A stretch of DNA of 50,868 nt from DATCZB01 sp035513215 (GTDB taxonomy: Bacteria; Pseudomonadota; Gammaproteobacteria; Steroidobacterales; Rariloculaceae). Where the stretch lies: NCBI GenBank assembly GCA_035513215.1, contig DATKCK010000002.1, positions 1 to 50,868 on the forward strand. The letters run 5' to 3'. Numbering within the stretch: the first letter of the stretch is position 1; each line of letters begins with the position of its first letter. The translations under genes were made by a program, and so were the position numbers. Shown here in pieces: positions 16,888 to 25,630 of the stretch. Below the pieces are notes generated by a model that searched no databases, had not been told where the DNA came from, and was given only the letters and a program-made list of their open reading frames with translations.

Positions 16888-17451
16888 ATGGCGAGCTACA
16901 ACACGAACGAGTTTCGCGGCGGCCTGAAGATCATTCTCGACGCCGATCCCTACGTCATCGTCGAGAACGAGTTCGTCAAGCCGGGCAAGGGTCAGGCCTT
17001 CAATCGCGTCCGCGTCAGAAACCTGAAGACGGGCCGCGTCGTCGACAAGACGTTCAAGTCGGGCGAGGCGGTCGAAGCGGCCGACGTCGTCGATCAGAAC
17101 ATGCAGTATCTGTACGCTGACAGCGAGTTCTGGCATTTCATGCTGCCCGACACCTACGAGCAGTTCGCGGCCGACGAGAATGCCGTCGCCGACGCCACGC
17201 AGTGGCTGAAGGAAGGCGACACCTGCCTCGTGACGCTCTGGAACGGCGTGCCGCTCGCGGTTGCGCCGCCGAACTTCGTCGTGCTGACGATCGTCGAGAC
17301 CGATCCCGGTGTGCGCGGCGACACGGCTCAGGGCGGCGTCAAGCCGGCCAAGCTCGAGACCGGCGCCGTCGTGCGCGTCCCGCTCTTCGTCGAGGAGGGC
17401 GAGGCCATCAAGGTCGACACGCGCTCCGGCGAATACGTCTCCCGCGTGTGA
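16888..17451 (+). CDS. efp: Translation elongation factor P
   Basis: Relieves ribosome stalling at polyproline stretches. The 187-aa product has the family length, with an N-terminal KOW-like domain and two OB folds. The modified lysine is Lys34 in FVKPGKGQAF, the beta-lysylated type of loop, which agrees with epmA and epmB lying on either side. The C-terminus ends in GEYVSRV. The FimV linker and the proline-rich stretches in this genome are the kind of sequence that requires EF-P. Two palindromic repeats follow in the convergent gap to epmA. Confidence 0.96.
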   Translation: MASYNTNEFRGGLKIILDADPYVIVENEFVKPGKGQAFNRVRVRNLKTGRVVDKTFKSGEAVEAADVVDQNMQYLYADSEFWHFMLPDTYEQFAADENAVADATQWLKEGDTCLVTLWNGVPLAVAPPNFVVLTIVETDPGVRGDTAQGGVKPAKLETGAVVRVPLFVEEGEAIKVDTRSGEYVSRV

Positions 17452-17470
17452 CGGGTCGCTGACGCTGACT

Positions 17471-17600
17471 TGGGGTCAGACCCCTTTTTCTCCCGGCAGA
17501 GCCGGGAGAAAAAGGGGTCTGACCCTAGCGCTGACGGGGTCAGACCCCGTTCAGGTTTCTCCCGGCTTGCCGGGAGAAACCTGAAAGGGGTCTGACCCCA
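17471..17600. repeat. REPIN-like repeats, copies 4a and 4b
   Basis: Two adjacent hairpins. 4a (17471-17527) has the variant arm GGGGTCAGACCCCTTTTTCTCCCGGC with a 3-base loop and one terminal mismatch. 4b (17536-17599) has GGGGTCAGACCCCGTTCAGG... with TTTCTCCCGG inside and one arm mismatch. The inner CTCCCGGC/GCCGGGAG is shared by both but not by other copies. 4b overlaps the 3' end of epmA. Confidence 0.9.
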
Positions 17601-18555
17601 CGTGCGGGAAGCTCACCGCCTCGGCAAGCGAATCAGCCCCCATCAGCAGCCCGATCAAGCGATCGAGCCCAACCGCAACGCCGGCGCATTCCGGCAGCCC
17701 CGCCTCGAGCGCCGCGAGCAGCTCGGCGTCGATCGGCGGCGCGGGCAGGCCGACTTCGCGCCGCGCCTCGAGATCAGCCTCGAAGCGCCGGCGCTGCAGC
17801 GCGGCGTCGGTCAGCTCGCGAAAGCCGTTGCCGAGCTCGAGCCCGTTGACGAAGACCTCGAAGCGCGCGGCGACGGGCGGCGCGGTCGGCTTGACCGCGG
17901 CGAGCGCCGCCTGGCTCGCGGGATAGTCATATAAGAATACGGCCGTGTCGCGCGGCCAGTCGGCGGTCAGCGCCGTGCCGACGGCGAGATCGAGCAGCGC
18001 ATCGGGTCCGAGGCTCGCCGGCGCGTCGACATTGCGCTCGGCAAGCGCGCGCGCCAACGCCCGACAGCCGTCGGCATCGAGCTCGAGCGGATCGACGTCG
18101 AACGCGGATTCGAAGGCCTCGCGATAGCTGAGGTCGAGGCGCGCGAGAGGCGAGAACCTCGGCTCGAGCACGATCCCGAGCAGCGCGAAGACCTCGTCGA
18201 TCAAAGCGCGCTCGTCGAAGCCCGTCCGGTACCACTCGAGCAGCAGGAACTCCGGCTGATGCCAGCGGCCGAGCTCGGCGTCGCGGTAGACGCGCGCGAT
18301 CTGAAAAATGTCGCCGCTGCCGGCCGCGAGCAAACGCTTCATCGCGAACTCCGGCGAGGTCTGAAGGTAGCGCCGGCCGCCGAGCGAGCGCACCGGCGTG
18401 CTCAAGCTCGCAAGCGCGGGGTCGGTGACCGCCGCCGCCGACAGCGCCGGCGTGTCGACCTCGATGACGTCGCGGGCGGCGAAAAACTCGCGAATCGCCG
18501 CGAGCACGCTCGCCCGGACCCGAAGCCGTTCGCGCAGGTCGGCGGCGGGACTCAT
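17551..18555 (-). CDS. epmA: EF-P--lysine ligase EpmA (GenX/PoxA), with a repeat-derived C-terminal tail
   Basis: Class II lysyl-tRNA-synthetase paralogue without an anticodon-binding domain; it attaches (R)-beta-lysine to Lys34 of EF-P. 334 aa. Motif 2 appears as FQIARVYRDAELGRWHQPEF followed by LLLEWYRTGF, and motif 3 as GVAVGLDRLIGLLMG. FVNGLELGNGFREL is the family signature. After ...SLAEAVSFPHV the frame enters repeat 4b and ends GSDPFQVSPGKPGET, then stops at a TGA inside the repeat, so the last ~15 residues are not ancestral. Lies downstream of psd on the same strand. Confidence 0.92.
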   Translation of the reverse strand: MSPAADLRERLRVRASVLAAIREFFAARDVIEVDTPALSAAAVTDPALASLSTPVRSLGGRRYLQTSPEFAMKRLLAAGSGDIFQIARVYRDAELGRWHQPEFLLLEWYRTGFDERALIDEVFALLGIVLEPRFSPLARLDLSYREAFESAFDVDPLELDADGCRALARALAERNVDAPASLGPDALLDLAVGTALTADWPRDTAVFLYDYPASQAALAAVKPTAPPVAARFEVFVNGLELGNGFRELTDAALQRRRFEADLEARREVGLPAPPIDAELLAALEAGLPECAGVAVGLDRLIGLLMGADSLAEAVSFPHVGSDPFQVSPGKPGET

Positions 18556-18573
18556 CGGCCCGCGAGCCCGCGT

Positions 18574-19446
18574 TCAGCTCGCATCGGAGACTCTGATGCG
18601 CCCGAGCGCCTGGCCCATTCTGACGGCCTGGCCGGCAGCGAGCGTATCGAGCCATTCGACCGTGCCGCGCGGAAACAGAACGACGACGGTCGAGCCGAGA
18701 TTGAAACGTCCGAGCTCGTCGCCTGCGGCCAGGGCGAGCGGCGCCTCGGCTGCCAGCACGCGCTCCCGGCCGCTCGCGATCTCTCCGCTGAGCCGCGTCG
18801 TCAGGCTTGCGACGTTGAGCGCGCCGATCATGACGACGACGGAGTAGCCGATCCCGGTCGCGAGCCAGAGCGCGACGCGCTCGTTACGGCAGTAAAGACC
18901 CTCGATTCTCTGCGTCGTTCGCGCGTTGACGCTGTAGCGCTTGCCCGGCACGTAGCGGCCGCGATCGAGGCGGCAGGCTACGGGCGCATGCACGCGATGA
19001 TAGTTGTGCGGCGCAAGGTAGATCGTCAGATAGCTGCCGCCCCGAAAGGCCGCGAGCGACTCGGGCGGCTCGGCCAGCAGCGCCTCGACGGTATACGTCT
19101 TGCCTTTGGCCTGCACGATATTCGTGCCGTCGAGCCGGCCGAACTCGGCCAGTGTCCCGTCGGCCGGGCTTGCGACGACGTCGCTGCCGGCCGCGATCGG
19201 ACGCGCTCCGGCTTTGAGCTCGCGCGTGAAAAACTCGTTGAAGCTCCGGAATTCGTTTCGATCGGGGTTCGCCGCCTCGTCGAGATCGACGCCGTAGAGC
19301 CGGCAGAAGCCGCCGATCAGCAGCTTCTTGAGCCAGGTTTTCTCGCTGCGCGCGAGGCGGTAGACGATCCGCCCGGAGAGCTTCTGCGGTACGAGGGCGA
19401 GCGCAACGGCGCCTGCCAGCCCGCGAAGATGCGCTAAGCCCGTCAG
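18574..19446 (-). CDS. psd: Phosphatidylserine decarboxylase proenzyme (non-standard start)
   Basis: Makes phosphatidylethanolamine at the inner membrane. The LGST motif (FNLGSTVVVLF) is the self-cleavage site that generates the pyruvoyl group. FRSFNEFFTREL, SPADGTLAEFG and LAPHNYHRVHAP are family signatures. The body is intact, but no ATG, GTG or TTG lies near the expected start in this frame. I place the start at a CTG (19446), 9 bases after a GGAGG, giving 290 aa of normal N-terminal length. An ATG overlapping the SCO1 stop is in another frame and closes after 7 codons, so a one-base deletion (real or sequencing error) is the alternative. Confidence 0.85.
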   Translation of the reverse strand: MTGLAHLRGLAGAVALALVPQKLSGRIVYRLARSEKTWLKKLLIGGFCRLYGVDLDEAANPDRNEFRSFNEFFTRELKAGARPIAAGSDVVASPADGTLAEFGRLDGTNIVQAKGKTYTVEALLAEPPESLAAFRGGSYLTIYLAPHNYHRVHAPVACRLDRGRYVPGKRYSVNARTTQRIEGLYCRNERVALWLATGIGYSVVVMIGALNVASLTTRLSGEIASGRERVLAAEAPLALAAGDELGRFNLGSTVVVLFPRGTVEWLDTLAAGQAVRMGQALGRIRVSDAS

Positions 19447-19462
19447 GCTCGAAGGCCTCCGG

Positions 19463-20071
19463 TCATCGCTCCGCCGCGCGCAACGCGAGGTAATCGCCGA
19501 CGATGTCGTCGGCCCGGTGCGACGAGCCGCCGAAAAGCGCAATCCAGCGGCCGGCATCGTCGAGCACGAATATCGTGCCGTTGTGAACGACGTTGTAGAC
19601 GGCGTCGCCCGAGACTTCCTTGTGCACGGTGACGCCGAGCGCGTCGAGCAGCGGATCGAGTGCCGCCTCCGGCGCCGTCGCGCCGACGAAGCGCTCGTCG
19701 AAGCCGTCGAGATAGGCACGGATGCGCTGCGGCGAGTCGCGCGCAGCGTCGACGCTGACGAACAGCACCTCGGGCGCGACCTCGGGCGCGTCCGCGCGCA
19801 GCCGATCGACGGCTTCGGCGATGATCGCTAACGCGATCGGGCAGATATCGGGGCAATTCGTGAAGCCGAAGAAGACGAGCACATGGCGGCCGGCGAGATC
19901 GTCGATCGAAAACGGCTCACCTTGCGCGTCGGTCAGCGCGACCGCCGGCAGCGGCCTCGGCTCGTCGAGCACCGTCGCGACCTCGACCGGCGGCGGTGTT
20001 TCGGCCGGCCGCGGCACAAGAAACAGCACGGCGACGAGCGCAACGAGCGCGATGACGAGAATTCTGAGCAT
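19463..20071 (-). CDS. SCO1/SenC family copper chaperone / thioredoxin-like protein
   Basis: 202-aa protein with an N-terminal membrane anchor (hydrophobic residues ~3-20) and a periplasmic thioredoxin-like domain. The copper ligands of SCO proteins are all present: Cys73 and Cys77 in TNCPDICP and His163 in VVHNGTIFVLD. The family delivers copper to the CuA site of cytochrome oxidase or acts as a thiol reductant. ATG at 20071 is preferred; a GTG 12 bases upstream is possible. The stop overlaps an out-of-frame ATG just before psd. Divergent from prmB. Confidence 0.9.
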   Translation of the reverse strand: MLRILVIALVALVAVLFLVPRPAETPPPVEVATVLDEPRPLPAVALTDAQGEPFSIDDLAGRHVLVFFGFTNCPDICPIALAIIAEAVDRLRADAPEVAPEVLFVSVDAARDSPQRIRAYLDGFDERFVGATAPEAALDPLLDALGVTVHKEVSGDAVYNVVHNGTIFVLDDAGRWIALFGGSSHRADDIVGDYLALRAAER

Positions 20072-20135
20072 GCCGCCGATCACGCTGCGATTATTGCATA
20101 TCGATCAATTGCCCAGCGTTTATGATGCGCCGGCA

Positions 20136-21035
20136 ATGACACGCGAAGAGCTGAGAACCGCGCTCGAGGCCGCCGACTCGCGCGACGGCTGGATCGATAC
20201 TGTCGGCCGATTTTTCGCCGCCCATCGCATCTTCTACGGGCACGGAACGGACAACGCTACCGACGAAGCCTACTGGCTCATCTGGAAGCTCAGCAGCCTG
20301 ACGACCTCGCTCGCGCAATCGTCGCCGGATCCCGCGCTGATACCGCTGATCGTCGAAACTGCGCGCCGGCGCGTCGAGGAGCGCGTGCCGATGGCTTATC
20401 TGCTCGGTTCTGCCTGGTTCGCCGGGCTCGAGTTCGAGGTCAATCGCAGCGTCCTGATTCCCCGCTCGCCGCTCGCCGAAACAGTCGAGCGGTGTTTCGA
20501 GCCCTGGTGCCGGCTCGACGACGGCGATCGCATCCTCGAGATCGGCACGGGCGCAGGCTGCATCGCAATCGCGGCGGCCGTGCATCATCCGGGGCTTGCC
20601 GTCGATGCGACCGAGATCGATCCGCGGTCGCTCGCGGTCGCGCGCGCCAATGTCAGGCGGCATCGTGTCGAGCATCGCGTGCGCCTGATCGAGGCCGACC
20701 TCTTTCCGAGCGGCGAGACGCGCTATCGCGCTATCATATCGAATCCGCCTTACGTGCCGACGCGCGAGCTTGCGGCGTTGCCGGCGGAGTACCGGCACGA
20801 GCCCGCTGCGGCGCTCGATGGCGGAGAGGACGGCCTCGACGTCGCGCGGCGGATACTGGCCGGCGCCGCCGGGCGGCTTCTGCCGGACGGCGTCTTGATC
20901 GTCGAGGTGGGTCAGTCCGCGGCGGCCCTCGTCGAAGCCTGGCCGCGCGTGTCGTGGACCTGGCTCGAGTTCGAGCGCGGCGGGGAAGGCGTTTTCCTGT
21001 TGACGGCGGATGAATTGATCGATGGCTGGCGATAG
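20136..21035 (+). CDS. prmB: 50S ribosomal protein L3 glutamine methyltransferase
   Basis: N5-glutamine SAM-dependent methyltransferase that modifies L3. The 299-aa product has an N-terminal helical domain and a Rossmann domain, with LEIGTGAGCIAIAAA as the SAM site and SNPPYVP as the catalytic NPPY motif. Both PrmB and HemK/PrmC carry NPPY; the N-terminus and the location before aroC favour PrmB. The long open frame upstream is the opposite strand of the SCO1 gene. ATG at 20136. Overlaps aroC by 14 bases. Confidence 0.9.
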   Translation: MTREELRTALEAADSRDGWIDTVGRFFAAHRIFYGHGTDNATDEAYWLIWKLSSLTTSLAQSSPDPALIPLIVETARRRVEERVPMAYLLGSAWFAGLEFEVNRSVLIPRSPLAETVERCFEPWCRLDDGDRILEIGTGAGCIAIAAAVHHPGLAVDATEIDPRSLAVARANVRRHRVEHRVRLIEADLFPSGETRYRAIISNPPYVPTRELAALPAEYRHEPAAALDGGEDGLDVARRILAGAAGRLLPDGVLIVEVGQSAAALVEAWPRVSWTWLEFERGGEGVFLLTADELIDGWR

Positions 21036-22137
21036 CTTCGGCAGGCTGTTTACCGTGACGAGCTTCGGCGAAAGCCACGGCCCGGCGCTCGGCTGCGTCG
21101 TCGACGGCTGTCCGCCCGGCCTTGCCCTGACCGAGGCCGATATCCAGAAGGATCTCGATCGCCGCCGGCCCGGCACCTCGCGTCACGTCACGCAACGGAA
21201 GGAGTCGGATACGGTCGAGATTCTCTCGGGCGTTTTCGAGGGCGAGACGACAGGGACGGCGATTGGGCTTTTGGTCAGAAACGAGGACCAGCGCTCACGC
21301 GATTACACGAAGATCAAGGACAAGTTCCGTCCGGGCCATGCCGACTTCACGTATTTCAAGAAGTACGGGCGGCGCGATTATCGCGGCGGCGGACGCGCTT
21401 CGGCACGCGAGACCGTCATGCGCGTCGCGGCCGGCGCCATCGCGCGCAAGTACCTGGCGGAGCGCGTCGGCATCTCGATCCGCGGCTACCTTGCGGAGAT
21501 CGGGCCCCACCGGCTCGAGCCCGTTGCGCTCGATACCGTCGACGAGAATCCGTTCTTCTGCCCCGATCCCGACAAGATCCAGGCGCTCGAGGAATTCATG
21601 ATCGCGCTCAGGCGCGAAGGCGATTCGATCGGCGCGCGCATCAATGTCGTGGCAGCGGGCGTGCCGGTTGGCCTCGGCGAGCCCGTCTTCGACAAGCTCG
21701 AAGCCGATCTCGCCCACGCGCTGATGAGCATCAACGCGGTCAAGGGCGTGGAATTCGGGGACGGATTCCGCGTCGTGCAGCAGCGCGGCAGCGAGCATCG
21801 AGACGAGATCAGGCCCCAGGGCTTCGACAAGAATTCTTCGGGCGGCACGCTCGGCGGGATCTCGAGCGGCCAGGACATTTTGATCAGTATCGCGCTGAAA
21901 CCGACGTCGAGCATTCAGGTCCCCGGTGCTACCGTCGATACCGAGGGTCGGGCGACCGATATCGTCACGACGGGGCGCCACGATCCATGCGTCGGACTGC
22001 GCGCGACGCCGATCGCCGAAGCGATGGTGGCGTTGACGCTGATGGATCACTACCTGCGCGATCGCGCGCAGAACGCGGACGTCGACCGCGCCCGCGCGCC
22101 CGTCGAGCCGAAACGCGTCGAGCCGACCGCGGGCTGA
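21022..22137 (+). CDS. aroC: Chorismate synthase
   Basis: Last step of the shikimate pathway, FMN-dependent loss of phosphate from EPSP. 371 aa. Signatures: GESHGPALGCVVDGCPPG at the N-terminus, RRPGTSRHVTQRKESD, GHADFTYFKKYGRRDYRGGG, SARETVMRVAAGA and the C-terminal GRHDPCVGLRATPIAEAM. Starts inside prmB, so translation is probably coupled. Immediately after its stop codon a decayed asd sequence begins. Confidence 0.96.
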   Translation: MAGDSFGRLFTVTSFGESHGPALGCVVDGCPPGLALTEADIQKDLDRRRPGTSRHVTQRKESDTVEILSGVFEGETTGTAIGLLVRNEDQRSRDYTKIKDKFRPGHADFTYFKKYGRRDYRGGGRASARETVMRVAAGAIARKYLAERVGISIRGYLAEIGPHRLEPVALDTVDENPFFCPDPDKIQALEEFMIALRREGDSIGARINVVAAGVPVGLGEPVFDKLEADLAHALMSINAVKGVEFGDGFRVVQQRGSEHRDEIRPQGFDKNSSGGTLGGISSGQDILISIALKPTSSIQVPGATVDTEGRATDIVTTGRHDPCVGLRATPIAEAMVALTLMDHYLRDRAQNADVDRARAPVEPKRVEPTAG

Positions 22138-22443
22138 AACACCCCGTCGCCTTCACCGTCGTGCCGCCGATCGACGCCTGCGTCGACGGCGGGTTCACGC
22201 GCGAGGAGATGAAGATCGTCCGGGAGACGCGTAAGATACTCGAGGGCCCATATTATGGTAAATGCAACCGCGGCGCGGGTTCCGGTCTGCTTCGGCCATT
22301 CCGAAGCGGTGCATCTCGAAACTCGAACGAAAATCACAGTCTCCGGGGTCCAGAAATTGTTAAATTCCGCGCCTGGAGTCGTGTTGCTGGATGGCGAGAA
22401 CAGTATTCAGATTGCCGAGATTTTGGTAAACCAGCTTATGTAA
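22138..22443 (+). pseudogene. Relic of aspartate-semialdehyde dehydrogenase (asd)
   Basis: This 306-base stretch fills the aroC-fimV gap. Two frames give consecutive pieces of Asd: first VAFTVVPPIDACVDGGFTREE then MKIVRETRKILE, followed after a frameshift near 22245 by RVPVCFGHSEAVHLETRTKI and LLNSAPGVVLLDGEN, directly joined to SIQIAEILV. Intact Asd has roughly 45-50 residues between the last two pieces (the GLDLWVVADNVRKGAALN region), so there is an internal deletion. The NAD-binding N-terminal half with the catalytic Cys is missing. asd normally precedes fimV in gammaproteobacteria, so this is a decayed resident gene. Its end may carry the fimV promoter. Confidence 0.8.
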
Positions 22444-22451
22444 GGTATCGT
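22423..22451 (+). promoter_or_regulatory. Possible sigma-70 promoter of fimV
   Basis: TTGGTA (22423-22428), a 17-base spacer and TATCGT (22446-22451). Both hexamers match consensus at 4 of 6 positions. It lies in the last codons of the asd relic, 17 bases before the fimV ATG. Confidence 0.3.
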
Positions 22452-22468
22452 TCGACCGGGGAGATTTA

Positions 22469-25400
22469 ATGAGATCACTGGCACGTTGGGGCTGCTTGCC
22501 GTTGTTGGCGGCTCCCCTGAGTTCGTGGGCGCTGTCGCTCGGCGAGATCGAGGCCAATTCCTTTCTGAATCAGCCCCTGAACGCCGAGATTCCATTCACG
22601 GCGACCCCCCAGGAGCTGGCCACGCTCAGCGTCTCGATGGCGCCGGCCACGGAGTTCCTCGCCAACGGCCTGGAGTACCCGGCATTCCTGAGCTCGATCG
22701 AGTTCGAGGTCGGGCGAAACGCCTCCGGCCAAAGCGTCATCATCGTCCGGTCGCGCCAGGCCATCGCCGAGCCGTTCCTGACGATGCGCGTGGCGGTCAC
22801 GCATGCCCGCGGCGGCTTCACGCGCGAATATTCGGTGTTCCTCGATCCGCCGCTGTTCCGCGCCGATCAGGCCGCGCCCGAGCCGATCACCGCGCCGGTC
22901 ACGCGCGACCCGGCGCCTGATGTCACGCGCGCGCCGATCGAGCGTCCCGCGCCGGCACCGCAGCCCCAGCCGCAGCCGGCGGCACCGCAGCCTTCCGCGC
23001 AGCCGTCTTCCGCGGCGCCGCAGCCGGTGTCCCAGTCCCAGTCCGCGCCCGCCGGCGATTACACCGTGCTGGCCGGCGATACGCTCTGGAGCATCGCGAA
23101 CCGCTATCGACCGGGCAGCGTCTCGACGAACCAGGCGATGATCTCGATCTTCGAGGCCAATGCAGCCGCCTTCGACGGCAACATCAACCGGCTGCGCCGC
23201 GGCGCAATTCTCCGTATTCCCCCGTCCGCGCAGCTTGCGAGCGTTCCGGTCGCTTCGGCGAACGCCGAGGTGCAGCGCCAGATCGAAGCCTGGCAGAACC
23301 AGATCGAAACCTCACCGCAGCTCGTCCTGCTGCCGCCGAGCGAATCGGCCGCGGCGCCGGGCGCTTCGGTGCCGGGCGCCGAGTCGTCGGCGCGCATCGA
23401 CGCGCTCGAAGGCGAGGTCACCGATCTCGAGTCGAATCTTGCCGATACCGAGGCCGAGCTCGCCGAGGCGCGACGCCTGCTGGAGCTCCGCGACGCGGAG
23501 CTTGCGAACCTCCAGCGCGACCTTGCGGCCCGCGAGGCCGAGCCGGTAGCCGGGGCGGATCTCGAGGCCGAGCAGCTGTTCGTCGACGAGGATCCGGCGG
23601 CCGAGGCCGCCCCGCCCGAGCCCGTCGAGGCCGAGGCACCCGTCGAGGCGGAGCCCGAGCCCGCGCCGGCCGAAAGCGCGCCGCCACTCGTCGTGGTCAG
23701 CCAGGACGCAGGCCCGTCGCTCGTCGATCGCGCGCTCGAGTGGATCATGAATCCGATCGTCGCCATCGGTGGCGGTGCGCTCGTCGTGCTGATCGCGGCG
23801 CTCGCTTTCCTACGCCGGCGCCGCGACGTCGAGGACGTCACCGGACAGTGGGAGGCGCTCGAAGCGGAGCTCGACGACGAAACCGACCTCGCGGCGACGG
23901 CGAGAATTCGCGCCAAGGCGAGGAAGGAACCGGACATGGTCGTCGTCGAGGGACTGCTCGGCGACGAGACGTTCGAAGAGCAGCGATTGAGCGGCACGGC
24001 GGAGAGCGAGGCGCTCGACTCCGAGGACGACTTCGACTTCGGCGATGCCGGCACGGCCGAGGTCCAGACACTGCTCGATCCCGACGATTATTCCGACGCG
24101 GCCGAGCGCGAGCCCGACCCTGCCGCGCAAACGCTCTCGAGCCAGACGCTCTCGAGCCAGACTGTCATCGATCTCGATCAGGCCGACCCGATCGCCGAGG
24201 CCGACTTCCACATGGCCTACGGCCTCTACGATCAGGCCGCCGATCTGATCTCGAAGGCGCTGAAGGCCGATCCCGACAACCACGACCTGAAGCTGAAGCT
24301 GATCGAGGTCTATTTCGTCTGGGGCAACAAGGAGCAGTTCCAGGAAGCCGCGAGAAGTCTGCGCGCGGACGGCGGTACCGCCGACTGGGACAAGGTCGTC
24401 ATCATGGGCAAGCAGATCTGCCCCGACGATCCGCTCTTTGCCGACGCGACGGCCTCGGCCGGCGAGGTCGATCTCGACCTCGCGGGCGGTGCGGCCGGGC
24501 TCGACTTCCCGTTCGCCGAGGGCGACGGCGATGACGTCGATCTCGACCTCGGCCTCGTCGATACCGGCGAGCTGTCGCTGGCGCAAAGCGGCGTCAACAA
24601 GACGCCGCGGAAGCCGGCGGCCGATGACATCGACATGCTCGACATCGGCGCCAGGACCCAGGCCGGCCTCGAGGCCGCGTTGCTGGAGGACATGGACGAC
24701 GAGGGCGAGAAGACGACGCCGGGCGGCGAGATCGGCGATCTCGACGCGACGATGGAATCGCCGACGATCAGCACCGAGACGCGGGGACTCTCCGACGAGC
24801 TGACGCTCGAGAGCCCGACCGTCGAAAGCCTCGGGCCCGATGCGCCGACCGTCGAGACGCCGACGATCGAGACGCCCGCGGCGGGCGACGAGATCGGCGA
24901 TACCGTCGAGCATCTGCGGCCCGACCAGGGCATCGGCATCGAGATGACGGCGGAGATCGAGATCGATGATCTGGGGCTCGAGATAGGCGATCTCGACGAC
25001 GTGCCGAACGAGCTGACCGACACCGGGACCGTCGAGCGGTCGGCTTATCTGGTCGATGCCGACGACGAGCTGCTGTCGGCGACGGGCGTGACCCAGGTGC
25101 TCGACGAGCAGGACATCGATGACATCGAGCACACGGGCACGGCGATCCTCGGCGATGAGGACGCGACGATGATGGCGCCGGGATTCGATTCCGAGGCGAC
25201 CGGCACGTCGACGGCCGTGCTCGAGCAGCAGGTCTCGCACTACGATCCCGATCCGCCGAGCTTCGAGGACGACCTCGACCTGAATCTCGACGACTTCTCG
25301 ATCGCGCTCGAGGGCGCCGATACGGCCGAGCATCCGATGACCTCGCGATTCGGCAGCGATCTCGATCTCGATATCGGCATCGATGTTCCGGCCGACGATG

Positions 25401-25600
25401 AGCCGACGGGCACCGAGGAGGTTGCGCTCGATCCGCAGACGATGACCGAGGTCGGCACCAAGCTCGATCTCGCGCGGGCCTACATCGACATGGGCGATCC
25501 CGACGGCGCCAAGAGCATACTCGAGGAGGTGCTCAGCGAGGGCGACGCGGGTCAGCGCAGCGAAGCCAAGGCGCTGATCCAAGCGCTCCCGGCGGCCTAG
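22469..25600 (+). CDS. fimV: FimV, polar pilus/motility hub protein
   Basis: 1043-aa inner-membrane protein that organises the flagellated or piliated pole and supports type IV pilus secretin assembly and cAMP signalling in Pseudomonas. In order: signal peptide (1-~22, LSSWALSLGEI), FimV N-terminal domain to ~135, proline-rich linker (137-196), LysM peptidoglycan-binding domain (198-251), coiled coil (~310-357), one membrane helix (~428-448), and a very acidic cytoplasmic tail. TPR-like helices occur near 575-625 and in the conserved C-terminal FimV motif (KLDLARAYIDMGDPDGAKSI). A small duplication, LSSQTLSSQT, lies near 24130-24160. First gene of the fimV-truA-accD-folC run. Confidence 0.95.
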   Translation: MRSLARWGCLPLLAAPLSSWALSLGEIEANSFLNQPLNAEIPFTATPQELATLSVSMAPATEFLANGLEYPAFLSSIEFEVGRNASGQSVIIVRSRQAIAEPFLTMRVAVTHARGGFTREYSVFLDPPLFRADQAAPEPITAPVTRDPAPDVTRAPIERPAPAPQPQPQPAAPQPSAQPSSAAPQPVSQSQSAPAGDYTVLAGDTLWSIANRYRPGSVSTNQAMISIFEANAAAFDGNINRLRRGAILRIPPSAQLASVPVASANAEVQRQIEAWQNQIETSPQLVLLPPSESAAAPGASVPGAESSARIDALEGEVTDLESNLADTEAELAEARRLLELRDAELANLQRDLAAREAEPVAGADLEAEQLFVDEDPAAEAAPPEPVEAEAPVEAEPEPAPAESAPPLVVVSQDAGPSLVDRALEWIMNPIVAIGGGALVVLIAALAFLRRRRDVEDVTGQWEALEAELDDETDLAATARIRAKARKEPDMVVVEGLLGDETFEEQRLSGTAESEALDSEDDFDFGDAGTAEVQTLLDPDDYSDAAEREPDPAAQTLSSQTLSSQTVIDLDQADPIAEADFHMAYGLYDQAADLISKALKADPDNHDLKLKLIEVYFVWGNKEQFQEAARSLRADGGTADWDKVVIMGKQICPDDPLFADATASAGEVDLDLAGGAAGLDFPFAEGDGDDVDLDLGLVDTGELSLAQSGVNKTPRKPAADDIDMLDIGARTQAGLEAALLEDMDDEGEKTTPGGEIGDLDATMESPTISTETRGLSDELTLESPTVESLGPDAPTVETPTIETPAAGDEIGDTVEHLRPDQGIGIEMTAEIEIDDLGLEIGDLDDVPNELTDTGTVERSAYLVDADDELLSATGVTQVLDEQDIDDIEHTGTAILGDEDATMMAPGFDSEATGTSTAVLEQQVSHYDPDPPSFEDDLDLNLDDFSIALEGADTAEHPMTSRFGSDLDLDIGIDVPADDEPTGTEEVALDPQTMTEVGTKLDLARAYIDMGDPDGAKSILEEVLSEGDAGQRSEAKALIQALPAA

Positions 25601-25630
25601 CCTCCCGCGCGCCGCCGCGGGTCGCCCGCG

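Noticed and set aside
20094..20126. Sigma-70 promoter for prmB (TTGCAT and TATGAT)
   Set aside because: The spacer is 21 bases, too long for a convincing promoter.
22255..22443. 62-codon open frame that could be a small protein before fimV
   Set aside because: It is the frameshifted, internally deleted C-terminal part of asd and has no ribosome site.
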